Assembly: GCA_021234155.1 (NCBI GenBank)
Contig: JAJEKV010000211.1
Location: 62,001-126,000, forward strand
Direction of reading: 5' to 3'
Origin: Isoetes taiwanensis
Taxonomy: Eukaryota > Streptophyta > Lycopodiopsida > Isoetales > Isoetaceae
DNA length: 64,000 nt
The notes beneath the pieces were generated by a model. It saw nothing but the letters and a program-made list of their open reading frames with translations. It was not told the origin of the DNA and made no database searches. Numbering within the stretch: position 1 is the first letter of the stretch; each line of letters starts with the position of its first letter. Shown here in pieces: positions 1 through 12,299 of this stretch. The translations under genes and the position numbers were made by a program.

Positions 1-1640
1 GCAACTCGGCTATGGCAGATCCGGATGGCGACGGCCGTGTTTCTCTTTCTTGCTATGGCCACAGATCCGGATGGCTATGGCCGTGTTCTAGGTATAAATC
101 TCACACAATTTGTATGTTGGAAGATGCTGCACTTGGTGTCCTCGGCAGAGTAACTGGTGTGCTTGCTAGGTAAGAATATAATATACATGGATGGGCCGGC
201 CAGAAACTGTGGTTGATTCTCTGTGTTTATAAATTTAGGCATGATTATTTGTAGAGCCTTGCAGTGGACACACTGAGAAATGGGGGTTGTCAAGGATCAC
301 TACACTTGTTCCTGGATCGGATGAATCATCTGCAAAACTGCTTTGCCAGAATTCAAAGCGTATATGTATTCTCCAGGTTGTAGGATTAAGTCATATAGGA
401 GCTCAATGATATCAACAATTATCATGACGGTGTTATCAATGCATATATGCCCAGGTCCAAGACATCATGTGTCTATTTGCAGATATGGAACTTATGTTTA
501 TGAAGATTATGGCAGCTTCTCCATCATGATGTCCTAGACATTACCACCATCTTTCATGCAAAGCCCTGTGATTGTTTCCAACCGGACTATCCCTCTTGAG
601 GTATACTATGTCAATGCCTTTTACTCTTTACTTGCTTAATCCGACAAGATGCATCCCTAAAGAGTATTCTGTCATGGCCTTAATATGTTTGCTCTGTCGT
701 GTTTTAGTAAGTGCACGTGTGTTTTATCCATGAGCATCATTCCACAAGTTTCAATAACAATTATGTTTGTGAGTGTTCTTTGGGGGACATTGAAAAGATG
801 GCTACTTTTTCGGTAAGATGCTCAGCCATATGGTGTTTTAGAGGTAACATTCATAATCGGTGTTTTAGAGGTTTGTGAGTTTAAGCCAATTCAAGCTCTT
901 TTGATATGTTGTATGAATATTCCAGTCAAACACCAAAGACATGAGAATCGTAGAAGGCAGGCGCATTTTTTTGGGCTAGATTTACTTGCTCTGGATAACA
1001 TAATCAGTATGATATAATGGATCGGGGACCCATACATATCTATATCATCTTAGAAGCACCTTGAACGGTCCAGCCTCGATCTACTTCTCATTCCAAAGAC
1101 AACCGGAATATTCTCAGGATGTTAAGTGCGTCCGCATGAGAGGTTTGGCTTGCTTTCTATTAAGAGAAGATGGAGCTAAGTAGATAATGAAGAAGAAAAA
1201 GAAGATCACATTCAAGGAGAGTACTCAATGCTGTCTGATAAGTGAAGATGCTTATGGTACTTTATTTGAAAGCATTTCTTATATTCTTGTCTTTGGAATG
1301 GATTCTTGCATAGTAATTCTCTTCAAATTTTAAGGGTAAGGAGCATCGAATATTGCTTGTTAATGTGAGCTATCTCCATTTTCGGAGCTTAGTTGCAAAG
1401 TTAGCATAGCATAAGTTGTATATTTTATCGCCTTAAGGAGTAAGCGTCATTTGCATTTACCCTCTTGGACAGATCATGACGCCTAATATTTACGTATTAT
1501 TGAGAAAGACTTTTCATTTTACGTAAGAAGCCCACGGATGTTTCCTTAGCTGGTGCTATAATTTTGTCCTTTGTAATTACGCCGAGGTTGTTTGAGTGAT
1601 AGTTGCGAAATCTAAAAAGGTAATGCTTACCATCTTCTTC
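1..1640. other. Intergenic sequence with no recognised gene
   Basis: AT-rich sequence with frequent stops in all frames; no protein family, RNA gene or long repeat is recognised. The first 95 bases contain two near-identical short units (AGATCCGGATGGC...GGCCGTGTT). A similar GCTATGGCAGAT phrase recurs in the tandem repeat near 16.87-16.97 kb, so this may be the edge of a dispersed repeat. Confidence 0.5.
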
Positions 1641-4080
1641 AAGTATGCTTTGGAAGGAGAAATTGAGTCCGGGCAAGTTTAATACAATCCCTTCGGTTCA
1701 GAGGGAAATTCTATTGCAATTTGGCCAAACATCTTGTTTGCCTATTCACAACCTTTTGAAGTTTAATGAAGCATTTAATAATGTTGTGCATCGACAATTT
1801 ATTCATGAAGCTCTTTTTATTTTACGCAATGCTAGTCCGATCAATGTGAGATTGCCATGGAATTTCGCACAAGATGGAACTATCGGGTGTCAAATTGACA
1901 AGTATGTTTATCTTCTTGCTATTTTCAAGGCATGCCATGAGATGGTGATGATATAGAATGTAAGGTGCATGCATGGTCAAGGTAATGAAACAATATTCAA
2001 AGTGGCATTTTTCCTTATTCTAAATTGTGTAGAGACGATGGAAAATGATTGCATAAAACCAAATGAGGTGACATTTTATGAGTGCTTTTGAATGCTTGTA
2101 GCGAAATAAGATCCTTAGCATAGGCTAAGCTTATCCACGGATGAATTTCATGGCATCGGCCGCTTTTCGGACACTGGTTGTAGGATGTGCTCTTGTTAAT
2201 ATGTATGTTAAATGTAGTAGCTTAGGGGATTCACAAGCGGTCTTTGTAAAGTTTCCTAACCGCCTCGTTTGTATTATGGAACTGTTGCAAAGTTTTTCTA
2301 ACCGCAATAATGAAGATGTTGTCTCGATCGCATCGACGGATGCAAGACAACGCGTAAAGCCGGTTAAAGTTCACGGTCTCAAGCATCCTAGCATTTTGTG
2401 GAGGTATCCAAATGTAAGTTATCGCCTCGAATTGTATGGAATTTCGGCGGTGCCCATACGGATATATATGCTAAATGTGGAAGCTGGGAAGAGTCACAAA
2501 AAGCCTTCTAAAAGTTTTGCAGAATGATATGTTGTCTGCTTGAGAGCAATGATTGCAATGTATGCACAACATAGTGTAAATTATTTTGCTTTATATTGCT
2601 ATCAGGCATGCAAGAGAAAAATCTAAACTTATATTTTTATGCATCTTCAAAGCATGTGGTAATCTAGAAACAATAAAGCATGGCGGGGCTTATACATAGC
2701 CCAATTCTACAATTGGGGCTTACCAACTGCTCTATCGGCAATATACTCGTTGATATGTAAGCCAAGTGTGGTAGTCTACAAGAGTCATGTGAAGTCTTTG
2801 ATGCTGCTGTCAATCTGTCATCTAGTATCCTGAATAATGTTAATTGCAGAATGTACACAAATTGTTGAGAATCATATTGCGTTAAGACTGTTTTGAAGGA
2901 ATGCTTTTGGAAGGTATAAGGCCTAACAAGGTTACATTTTTTGGCACCTTGAAGGCATTCGAATAGGTTTTGGCACGTGGGATGGAAGAAGACATACTTG
3001 TTCTTGTCTTAAGAAGATTTCATGAGCCTTTTGCTTTAACATTCATATGGATATCCATAAGGGCTACAAAGAATAATCACTGACATTGATTTGGGCGAAG
3101 GATATATTCCTGTCCTGATACTAGTAGCCTTGTGCATAGATTGAATAGCACCTTCTCTCAGGGACAAGAATGTATTGCTCTCCTTGCACGAGATTTGATT
3201 GTTGATGTCCAAAAAGTTGCATAAGCATGCAGCTTTTCTCTCCCTAAGAACGTTTTCATCCATCTTCATGTTGAATCCATAACTTCTAAATAGCATGAAA
3301 TTCATAAATAGCCTCTTCCCTGCATTAGAAGATGTACGTTCTTCTTTGGTTGCTTCTTAACTCAATTCGTTTCTAGTTAGAATTATCTGCCTTACCCTCC
3401 TTGCTTGATTCTTTGGTTGAGATGCCGCCTTCAAGGGCAACACAGATGCACAACATATATGCTTCGGACATATGCAGCAAGATGGCCTGAAGTCAAACAA
3501 AGCTCATAACTTGTCAGAAGCAGCAAGATGGTCTGAAGTCAAACAAAACTCATAACTTGTTGTTCTGACAGCCTTTTCTAATGTAGGAGCTCTAGCATGG
3601 TCAAAATATGTCCAATACCAGCTACTAAAAATGGATTGGAGTCAGATATCTTCATGGAGAGCAATTTGATTGTCATGTATGCCCATTATGGCAGTATGAA
3701 ACATGATGAATAAGCTTTTGGTCCCAAGTTCATAAGAGATGTTATTTTCTGGAACATTATTGCAGGATATTTCTTGTCAACACAATAAGTAATATTTCTT
3801 GTCAACACAATAAGTAATATGTACACAAGCCTCAAATGTTCTGTTTGATAAGATGCTATAGCATTAAAAAGCGCAATCAAGCTTTTAATGCAAATGCACG
3901 AAGATGGATAGGAGCCAAACGAGGTTACATATCTAATGCTTTGGATGCATGTGTCTATTGTCAAACATTAGAAGGGGGAATGCATATTCATCCTCATCTC
4001 ATTAATATCAGATAAAATATAGATGCTCAACAAGTTTTTGATCATCACAAGCTCAAATGAAGCTCTCAAGCTTTTTGTCT
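1640..4080 (+). pseudogene. Decayed PPR (pentatricopeptide repeat) gene
   Basis: PPR proteins of land plants are organellar RNA-binding proteins used in editing, splicing and stabilisation. Here the repeat signature is readable only by switching among the three plus frames. Around 1866-1960 is QDGTIGCQIDKYVYLLAIF, then KACHEM; near 2050-2092 IKPNEVTF; near 2190-2250 ALVNMYVKCSSL followed by AVF; near 2465-2510 DIYAKCGSWEESQKAF; near 2750-2800 LVDM, stop, AKCGSLQES; near 2908-2950 GIRPNKVTF; near 3640-3760 SDIFMESNLIVMYAHYGSM; near 3880-3960 EPNEVTYL. Spacing and order match the roughly 100-residue P-L-S triplet periodicity. Many stops and frameshifts, and two short internal duplications (3488-3560 and 3768-3820), show it is dead. 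No intact start or C-terminal E/DYW domain is seen. Confidence 0.85.
3764..3820. repeat. 26-bp direct duplication
   Basis: The phrase AATATTTCTTGTCAACACAA with its following TAAGTAAT occurs twice in tandem inside the PPR pseudogene. It is a small local duplication in neutral sequence. Confidence 0.8.
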
Positions 4081-4328
4081 AAAATCTTGATTGGCGATGC
4101 TAAATGCCATAATTTAAATACTTGTAATCATATGGGTTTACCACCATCTTTTTGTTTGTATGCTTGAAAGGGGTAGAACTAATATGTGAGAGGTAGCAAT
4201 TCAGGAGCATTTCATACTTAGGTTTGCCCATCCCTAGATGCAAGCCTTCCTTTCTCAAGTTAACAAACCTTACCCTATAACACCCTAACCTTCACCTCAA
4301 CCCTGCATTTCCGCAGTATTTGATGCAT

Positions 4329-4797
4329 GGCAGTATTATAAGCATGGTTGCATTTCCTTACGTCGCCGTGGGATGCAGGGTCCTAATCGTCACCAACATC
4401 GACATACAGGGAGAAGTGGTCAACGGAACGACAGGAACAGTAGCATACATAGAGACCGACGAGCAGACGGGGGAACCGACAGGCATCACGGTCCACATCG
4501 ACGACTCCCTCCACCACATGCACGTCAAGCGAACGCTGGTCGAGTACAGGCACCAGGGGCCCAGGACCATCTTCAAGAAAGGCGTTCGCTTCGCTTTTCG
4601 CGTCACGCCATGGAGGGGCACAAGAGCGAGCTCCACGATAGAAGGCAAGCGATCATGGTCGTGAGGAGGGCGTTCACGCCGGGGCTGCCTTTATGCGTGA
4701 TGCTCGCGGATCGAGGGGCGAGGAAGAAGCAATCGTCGATCGTGTCGCCGATCACGACGGCCGGACTTCGGCCGAACAAGGCGGCGCAAATGTAGCC
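4329..4797 (+). pseudogene. Helitron/PIF1-type helicase C-terminal remnant
   Basis: The remnant is read in two plus frames. The first frame (to about 4600) gives VAVGCRVLIVTNIDIQGEVV followed by NGTTGTV, which fits the PIF1/Helitron helicase block 'vGarVmlt.Nid...glvNGt.GtV'. The second frame (from about 4600) gives AMEGHKSELHD and then RRAFTPGLPLCVMLADRG, matching the 'amTgHkSQGaTi' and 'aFTpGl.YVmLSR' blocks at the end of Helitron helicases. The key Gln of HKSQG is replaced (HKSEL) and the frames do not join, so it is inactive. The block is clearly more GC-rich than its neighbours, so it probably arrived by transposition and is younger than, or was shielded from, the surrounding AT drift. 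Only the extreme C-terminal part is present; no Rep domain is found. A host PIF1 fragment is less likely but not excluded. Confidence 0.7.
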
Positions 4798-5062
4798 GGT
4801 TCAAAGCGTGCGCAATCAAGCAGTCAATAATTCACTGACTTTGCCTTGAATTTCTATGGTTTTACACCATGAAACACAACACATTCGAAAACATAATTTT
4901 GCTTACTCATAAAATTGGATAATTATTGAGCATCTCTATTATTATGTAGCCGGTTCAAAACGTGCCGCAATCAAGAGGTCAATAATTCACAGCTTTGCAT
5001 TGAATATCTAAGGTAAAACACCATCGAAGCACAATACATCTGAAAACAAAATTTTGCTCTTC
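4792..5062. repeat. Two-unit tandem repeat, ~153-bp period
   Basis: TGTAGCCGGTTCAAAGCGTG at 4792 and TGTAGCCGGTTCAAAACGTG at 4945 each start a unit that continues through CAATCAAG..GTCAATAATTCAC, TTGAAT.TCTA and GAAAACA..ATTTTGCT. The units are diverged by substitutions and small indels. They lie directly after the helicase remnant and may be part of the same mobile element. Confidence 0.85.
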
Positions 5063-5142
5063 TTTGTTCCTTCTGTGAACGCACTAGCACACATTAATAT
5101 TTTATAAATCTTTCCTTTGCCTCAACCCTCCCCTTCTGCTAG

Positions 5143-5143
5143 T

Positions 5144-5169
<26 letters not shown>
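5143..5169 (-). other. LINE poly(A) tail
   Basis: Uninterrupted run of 27 T on the plus strand, immediately before the minus-strand 3' end of the large LINE. Confidence 0.9.
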
Positions 5170-5174
<5 letters not shown>

Positions 5175-5300
5175 TAAGAATATGGTATATTAAATTATAA
5201 AGTAGTATACAGAGCTTTAGCCAAGGGCCAGCCTTTGCAAGACGGCGCTCGTATCATCATGTAAAATCCTTGGATCTGACCAATCCTGTCCAGATCTGTG

Positions 5301-8300
5301 TTATAATTTCGGCCAAACTTCTTGTGATGGGCTAAAGCCATGAGTGCCACCTCGACATTGAAGGTGTTCTTGACCTATCAAAGAAAAGTGTTGTCCTCCT
5401 ATCATAGCGCCACACCGTGTTTCCATAATGATCACGGTGCTATGTTCACTGTGAAATTTGAGATTATGTCCCCATATGTTACCCCAATTATCCCCAGGCC
5501 ATAGACATTTTTGAATGCTAACCTTAATGAGAGGGCATACCCATACCCAAAAGCGCCCTATCTTGGGGCAAAAAAATAAATGTGATATGGTTTCTGTGAT
5601 ATTGCATCCCAGAGGACAGCTATTAGTAGGGTAAATCCCATTTTGGTGGAGTCTCTCCGTAGTGCTTAGTTCCCCCTGTAATGCCAACCATCTAAAAAAC
5701 TGTAGTTTCCTAGAACAAAGAGTAGCCCATGAACTGGTTAACAATTGTGCAGTTTGAGAAGCGCCAATAGCTAACCTTCCAGCAGCTTTTAGAGGGGAGC
5801 TTGGACATAAAAGACGGTAGATAGTATTGACAATATATCTCTCCTCCCCTTGACAAGCCCATTGATCACTAGGACCGTCTCTGCCAGACAAAGCATCCAA
5901 GGTACCACGTAATTCCTTAAAAATCTTCCTATCTCCCTCCCCTACTCCAGGGACCTTTCCTTTAAAATGGGACCAAGAAAGTCATTGTATACCATCCCAA
6001 AGGTGCCCAACCTTAGTGATACCTGATTGTCTCCATTTAGTAAAAATGCGAGGGTGTATGAGTGCAAGGGGAAGGTTATTTTGCGACCATATCCGTGTAT
6101 TCCAGAATATGCTCAACTTCCCAGCCTCCCTCGGTGCGTCCAACGGAGCAAAAAGAGTTTGAACTTTCAACCAAGCCTCTAGAAGCTTCCTCATCAGCGG
6201 GGATGTGCACGGAGCAATTTTATAGCTATAGAAGAAGGAGCCAAGTTCAAGGCGGGTAAGGATGGCTTACCTTTAAACTTGCATTTTTGAAGCCAATGCT
6301 TAACAAAGTGCGGTCGCGAGGGAAGAGGTATCATGCAATGCCCTCCATACATATTTTCGACCAATACGAGCTTGACTAGCGGATCCTTGCAACCCAAACC
6401 ACCATCTCTCTGTCAATGCACATTTCAGACCAAGCCACTTTATGCATTCCTGCCCCCCATATAAATTTCCTGATGATGGTTTGGATTTGATTGTAAACAC
6501 CTTTATGAGCCACAATGGCCGAGGAGTAGTAGACATGAGATGCTGCCAGAATGGCCTTAGCAACTGCTATCTTGCCAGCGGTAGAGAGACCTTTGGATGA
6601 CCATAGTTGGACCTTTTTCCTCAAGGTGTCCAGGATAGGAGTCCACATCCCTTTCAGGTTATCAGAAAGAACCAAGGGTAGCCCCAGCAATTTAGTGGCC
6701 TCATTTTTAAGAGCTCGAAAGCCAAGGCCATTAACTCTCGGATCAATATCCTCATCAAAGGGCCATAGAACAACACATATGCCACATTCAGATGTATCCT
6801 AGATATCAATCCAAATGCACCCAAAACTTCATGAAAAGACACAAAACTAAAGTCATCAAACCTGAAAGAAAGAAGGTAACATCCGCATATTGCATGATTG
6901 TGAGCTTGTTTGGAGAGTCCGGTAGCTGCAACCCAGTAAGAGTGCCTTCGGATACTTTGAGCGCTATCATTTTGGTAAGCAGGTTGGCTATGATTAAAAA
7001 CAAATAAGGAGCCAGGGGACAGCCTTGTCTTATTCCTTTTCTTAAATGAAAGACCCCTGAAGGTTGGCCATTAATAAGGACTGATGCCGAGGCAAATTTG
7101 TTCAGGCCTAAGAAGAGCTCAACAAATGAGGCATCAAATCCCATGTGTAGCATAATATCCTCAAGTCCCTTCCAGCGAAGGGGTATCATAAGCCTTACGA
7201 AATTTCAATTTGACGAACACACAGTTTTGCTTAGAGACCTTACACCAATGTAGGCCCTCTCTAGCTGCCACAAAGTTATCCAAAATGTGTCTACCTGGCA
7301 GGAAGGCTGTTTGCTCACATCCAATAACTTTAGCAAGGATAGGCTTTAGACGGTTCACAATTATCTTCATGATAACCTTGTATAGCACATTGGTCAGTGC
7401 TATAGGCCTCCACTCATTCAACATTTGGGGCCGAGCGACTTTAGGGATCAAGGAGATGAAACCTGCAGACAAGGCTGGATGCAAATATTTGGCTTCCCAA
7501 GCCCCCCTAACTGCTTTAGTAAAGGCAGGGCCAAGGAGGTCCCAAAATTCAACATAGAATTCTGGAGGGAAACCATCTGGACCAGGGGACTTATCTGAGG
7601 CGAGGGAGGAGAGAGTCCCAAAGATTTTGTTGTCTTCCAAATCACGCATTAAGCTCCTATTGTCATTTTATGAGATTTTCGCCCCCCGCTGCACCTTTGC
7701 TAACCAGTCTCGAACTGTGGTGTTATATGCATGAGGGAGAGGATCTTCTTTGAACATATCGTTGAAAGAACCCTTCACATATGTAGCAACGCCATCCTCT
7801 GTATCAATCCTTCTCTGTTGCTCATCCATAATGGATGTAATGCTATTCTCAGCCAACCGAGCCCCTGCAAGTCGGAAGAAGTGTTTGGAATTCTCATGGT
7901 CCACCTCGGTATACCATTTGGTTCTAGACCTGACTGCTGCCCCCCTGGCCTCCTCCTCCTCAATCGCCTTAGCTCTGTCTTCAAGATCAACTTCCAGGCA
8001 ATGTAGGGCCATATTATGAGGGTTTGTTAAAGAGGTCTTGCTTGATGGATCTAAGTTGATCATATAGATTATTCTTGACCCTTCGAACTCCGGGGCCCCT
8101 CGCCCCATTTTTTTAATCCAGACCTTAATCATCCCCATCCTCTGAGTCCATGCCTTCATACTTGGCAACCCATCCTCCTGGTGATAGGAAGCAAGAAGGG
8201 CTCGAAGAGAGTCACAAAAAGCCGGTTTTCCAAGCAGTGCAGTATTGAATTTGAAGGGGATACTCCCAGTTCTATGAGTCGACGGAGCATCCTCAAAGGT

Positions 8301-8990
8301 TAGCTTTTGAGGAACATGATCGGATTGGGTGAAGGCGGATCCCTTCTACAAAGCATCTATCAAAGAAAGCTGCTGATTTATTAGCAAGATAGAACCGATC
8401 CGAAGCGATGGGCCGGGTCGTGCCCTTCTATTTGTTGGACCGGAGAGCGATGCATTTTGGCGGGAATAAGGAGAATTCTCCATTATCGAGAATGAGTTCC
8501 ATGAAGCACTCTCATTAGTTGGCGATTCTGTGCAATCAATTTTCCTGGTCCCAAATATCGGTCATATTCAAATCTTCTCCCATAAGCCAATTCTCAACAT
8601 CTTCTTGTAAAGCAATCCAAGTCTCAATCTCTCTCCACATAATGGTCCTTTCCGATGGAACATTGGAAGCATAAATATTGAGAAGGCCCGATTTACAACC
8701 CCGTGTCTCAAAAACCACAGCCTGCCACCTCCCCATGGAACCTTTAAACTGAAGTTTGACATTTTGCCCTCTCCAGAGCAAAGCAGTACTGCCCTTCGTA
8801 GCTAAGGCTAGACATGTGAGTGAGTCATATTGTCCCCCTACCCAAGTGGCCAGAGATCTGCCTCGAAATCCGAAAGTCTATGCTCTTGTAAGAGAATGAT
8901 ATCTGCCGACATTGATCTTATTGCCGCAAGTACTCTGGCACGCTTAAGCGCACCCTTGATACCCCGTAAGTTCCATGAAACCACTTTCAT
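5301..8990 (-). pseudogene. LINE ORF2: endonuclease, reverse transcriptase and zinc-finger remnant
   Basis: The reading starts at the minus-strand ATG ending at 8990 with MKVVSWNLRGIKGALKRA, the N-terminus of an exonuclease-endonuclease-phosphatase domain, and DIILLQEHRLSD follows. It stops at about 8838. The endonuclease resumes at 8781-8536 (LLNIYASNVPSERTIMW). The RT linker and palm are at 8168-6806, with SPGPDGFPPEFY, LIPKVARPQMLNEWRPIALT, TAFLPGRHILDN, GIRQGCPLAPYLFLI and YADV. The thumb/connection (LSTAGKIAVAKAILA) is at 6690-6376, and a zf-RVT domain (5900-5301) has CPLGC...HLFFC spacing. Motif A reads VKLKFRKAYD where VKLDFEKAYD is usual, and motif C is YADV instead of YADD. Both changes remove catalytic aspartates, so the enzyme would be dead even without the frameshift near 7180. 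Confidence 0.88.
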
Positions 8991-9545
8991 GGTAAGTATT
9001 TGACAAACAACTCTAACAGATCATGCAGAGGCCAAGTATGCACCTCATGTATAGGTACATAGGACCTATCCTTGGCACTAACTTGAACACACTTATGTAT
9101 CGTACCCAAACAATAATTCTTAGAAAAGGGAGATTTTTGTCGCATATAAGATTTCTTTTTGACCACCCCAGGTGGCGTGGGCCCCTTGCAATTAAAATTG
9201 AAGGTCTTTTGACCGCATCCAGCAAAAGAGCTATACTTTGTTCCCAATGCCAAGTAGGTAGATGCTTATCTATTTTGCCAATTTTGCCACGTTGAAACAT
9301 CTGCTTTCTTATAGTCTCATATTTAGCCATAATAATTGTGTGTTGCCTTGTCAATATATTGTGTAGTTGGAGCAAGTGATTGTAACTATAAAGTGTGATT
9401 AATTTTGAGTTCTCAATCTCATGAAAAGGACATAGGAGTATTGCCAGCATAATTAAGATGAAGCCACATGCATAGACAAAAGGATATGTATTTAACTTAT
9501 ACATCCGCATATATATTTTAGAGTGCTACCTAGTAGACAGAAATA

Positions 9546-12298
9546 TTAGGACTTGGGGTAGTCTGCCAAGTCTATGAGAGCAGCTGGGCACATGAGCAAG
9601 CCAGCATCAGAAACCGATTCCCAAAACCCGTGTGTTGCATGTTCTTCCAAACGTGTTGCATGTTCTTGTTGTGTGCATTTGAACACCACTAACTTTTGGC
9701 CAAACCCATACGAAACTAGCATCTGATCTAGTTCAGAGTAAACAAAGCAAGTAGACAAAGGGCAAAGACTAACCTCCCTCTTAGACACCACCATCTTTAC
9801 AAGAACTACTGCATAATCCATTTAGAGATTCAAAACCACCAACCGTTGGTTCCGTAAGAGCTTTTGGCCAGATGTGCGAGAATCATTGCTTCCACTATCC
9901 TCCACATGTATCTCAGCTGCCACTTTTTTCCCTTTTTTCTTCTTTCTGCCTGCTGGGGTGAAAGGTTGGCCCTGTTCTACATCATCAAAGCCATCTACAT
10001 GAGTAATATCCGTAAGCATTTCTGGAACCATTTCTGGAGCCACCACTAGTAACTCCTTATCTTTGTGATCCGACTCCTTGATCTTTGTGATCCTGGAACC
10101 CATGAATAGGAGCAGATCCATGAGTTGGAGTAGAATCCTTACTGTCCTCACACCTATTCTGTTGCATTGTAGCAGCTCGTAGTCGTATAGTGGGTAACTT
10201 CTCTTGTTCCTCCTGGTTTTCATGATCTTGGAGACTGTCTGGGATGAATGCACCACCTTCTTTGGAGGATATCAGGAAAGACATGTGAACATCTTGCTTG
10301 GGTAGTTCAGCAGTTGCCCCGCTATTGGACATATCAACCTCCTGAACATCCTTCTTCTTAGGCTCACTCCCATTTCTTGGAGTAGCCCCTTTTGTAGACG
10401 TATGATCCACCCTGACATCAATGGAGGTCACAACAACAGTTGAAATACTAGAGGCCACATGGGCTGGAGTAGCAGTGGGTGAGGTCATATGTGCAAGAGT
10501 GTCAATAGCAGAGGCCACCGGGCTTGTGGCCAGATTGTTATTCAGGAAGACATTTTGACTGCTCAGTGAGCTAGGTGGCAGCCCTGACTCAAGCAAGCTA
10601 GAGGCCATGTGCGAGCTGGAGGCCATGTCATTCTTTTGACTGGCCAAAGGAGGAAGGGGCAGCCTTAGCTCATGTGGGCTGGAGGCCACATCATTTGACT
10701 GGTCAAAGGAGAAAGGGTGGATCTCGAATCCATATTGTCCAGAAATGCAATCTCTGACTGGTCACAGATCCTTGACTGGTCTATGATTTTTACCATAGAA
10801 TCTTGAAGAGGGATATCTGGATGCCCATCACTGTCCATATTTTCCACATGCTGGAATAGAGAGATGACCATACCCACATGTTTAACAACAACATTTTGAG
10901 GAAGGGGGAATGGCTCAGACCTGGAACATTCCCCTTTGGAACATTCCCCCTTGTCCTTGAGAAGAATACCTGTCAAAGCAATTGATAGAACGTCATTGAC
11001 AGCTCCAACGATTTGTCTTTCTGTGGGCGCTTGGGGTGCACGTGATCCAAGGACGTGCCCGGGGATGCTGGTAATTAGAGGTCCTTCTGATCTTGATGCC
11101 CCTTTGTCAACCAAAGAAAGTGCCCCGTATCACAATTGACACCAGAATGTAGCCTGACTCCACAAATCTTGCATGGGATGGGCAGCCCAATGGCAGCAAT
11201 TTGAAAGCCAATATCCTCATTGAAGTAGCCATAGAAGTGGATGAACTCAGGGATAGGCTTTAGGAGGTCCACCGAAATGAAAATTTTGGGGGCCTCATCC
11301 AGTCTATTATCCAAACAGATATATTCACCCAACCTAGAAGCAATCATCCTAAAAGATGGCTCATTCCAATATTCGGGACTTAGATCAGAGAGGGAAATCC
11401 AGATGGGGTAATAGAGAGCCTCAGGTCTGAAGGCTCGGAATTCTGCACGATACTTTTGAAGGAAGATTTGACCATTTGGAGTTGATATCAAGCCTTTCTG
11501 GAAAAGTGCATCAACATCCCTAGTGGTAGCAGCAGTGAGCAGGAAGTAAGTGTTGCCCAGAACTTGGACTTTGAACTATTTTGGATCTACAAACTCTTTC
11601 AAGGGTCTTTTTGATTTCAACCCCGCTGGGATTGCCTCTACAGACCTTACCAATGAGCCCGAAGTTTTCATAGTATCGGATCTTATCCACAACTACAGCA
11701 GTGCGAAGAGATAGCCTGTCTTGGGGACTATCAATCTTACTCTTAGACAAGGAGGGCATGGTATAAGGAGCAGATACTTGAGCAAAACTCCTGCCATCAA
11801 ACCCTCCGGTGGGAACTTTGTCCATTTAATAAAGCTCCAGTAAAAATTCGGCACCCAAGAAATCACACTGAACGATGAGAGATTGTTTTGGAAGAGCCAG
11901 ATAGTCGCCAAAGATAAGGTTTCTGATTGACCTTCGGACTTCAAGATGCTCATCCAGAATAACTAAGCCACTAAGACACCTAAACTGATCCTGATGGAGT
12001 ACCCCATGGTCCAGTATTGTAGACTAGAGTTCTCCTACAGGCCCACTAAGGACTCCCCAAAAAAGGTCAGTGAGATTAACAAGAACCACAGATCTGTAGA
12101 TTACACGTGAAGTAGAGGGAGAACTGGCTGTGGAAATATTAGAGTGTTGGGGGCTTGGTGTGCCTGGAGAACGAGACAGAGGACTTGCAAGGGGGCGTAT
12201 CTAATGGAGGGGCGGAGACACAGAGTACACGGGGGGATGAGGAAATCAGAGTTTACAGGGGGAATGAGGAAATTAGGACGTGAAAGAGAAGAAGCCAT
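9546..12298 (-). pseudogene. LINE ORF1: gag-like nucleic-acid-binding protein remnant
   Basis: ORF1 is spread over several minus-strand frames upstream of ORF2. The segment at 11825-11520 (FAQVSAPYTMPSLSKS, then VDKIRYYENFGLIGKVCRG) and that at 11491-11075 (ALYYPIWISLSDLSPEYWNE, then KIFISVDLLKPIPEF) look like the DUF4283 / gag-like region of plant L1 elements. It ends in a CCHC zinc knuckle, CKICGVRLHSGVNC (C-x2-C-x4-H-x4-C). Downstream, 11114-9822 encodes a long low-complexity Ser/Ala/Pro- and acid-rich tail typical of these ORF1 proteins. The 9821-9546 stretch is probably the end of ORF1 or the spacer to ORF2. The product would bind the element RNA in the particle. Breaks show that it is inactive. 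Confidence 0.75.
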
Positions 12299-12299
12299 G

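Larger units (their letters stand above)
5143..12298 (-). mobile_element. Decayed non-LTR retrotransposon (LINE)
   Basis: The element is on the minus strand. A 27-base T run at 5143-5169 is its poly(A) tail, and moving up the plus coordinates one meets the zinc-finger C-terminus, reverse transcriptase, endonuclease (start at 8990) and finally a gag-like ORF1 up to about 12298. This order and the poly(A) tail define a plant L1-type LINE. All parts carry stops and frameshifts. The 5' limit is uncertain: 12300-12960 may be 5' UTR. I searched by eye for a duplication of the sequence left of the poly(T) (CCTTCTGCTAG) near the 5' end and found none, which agrees with old age. Confidence 0.9.

Noticed and set aside
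3036-3305. Minus-strand 89-codon ORF
   Set aside because: Antisense to PPR-like plus-strand sequence, with no family signature.
4358-4648. Minus-strand 96-codon ORF over the helicase remnant
   Set aside because: Shadow of the plus-strand helicase frame in GC-rich DNA.
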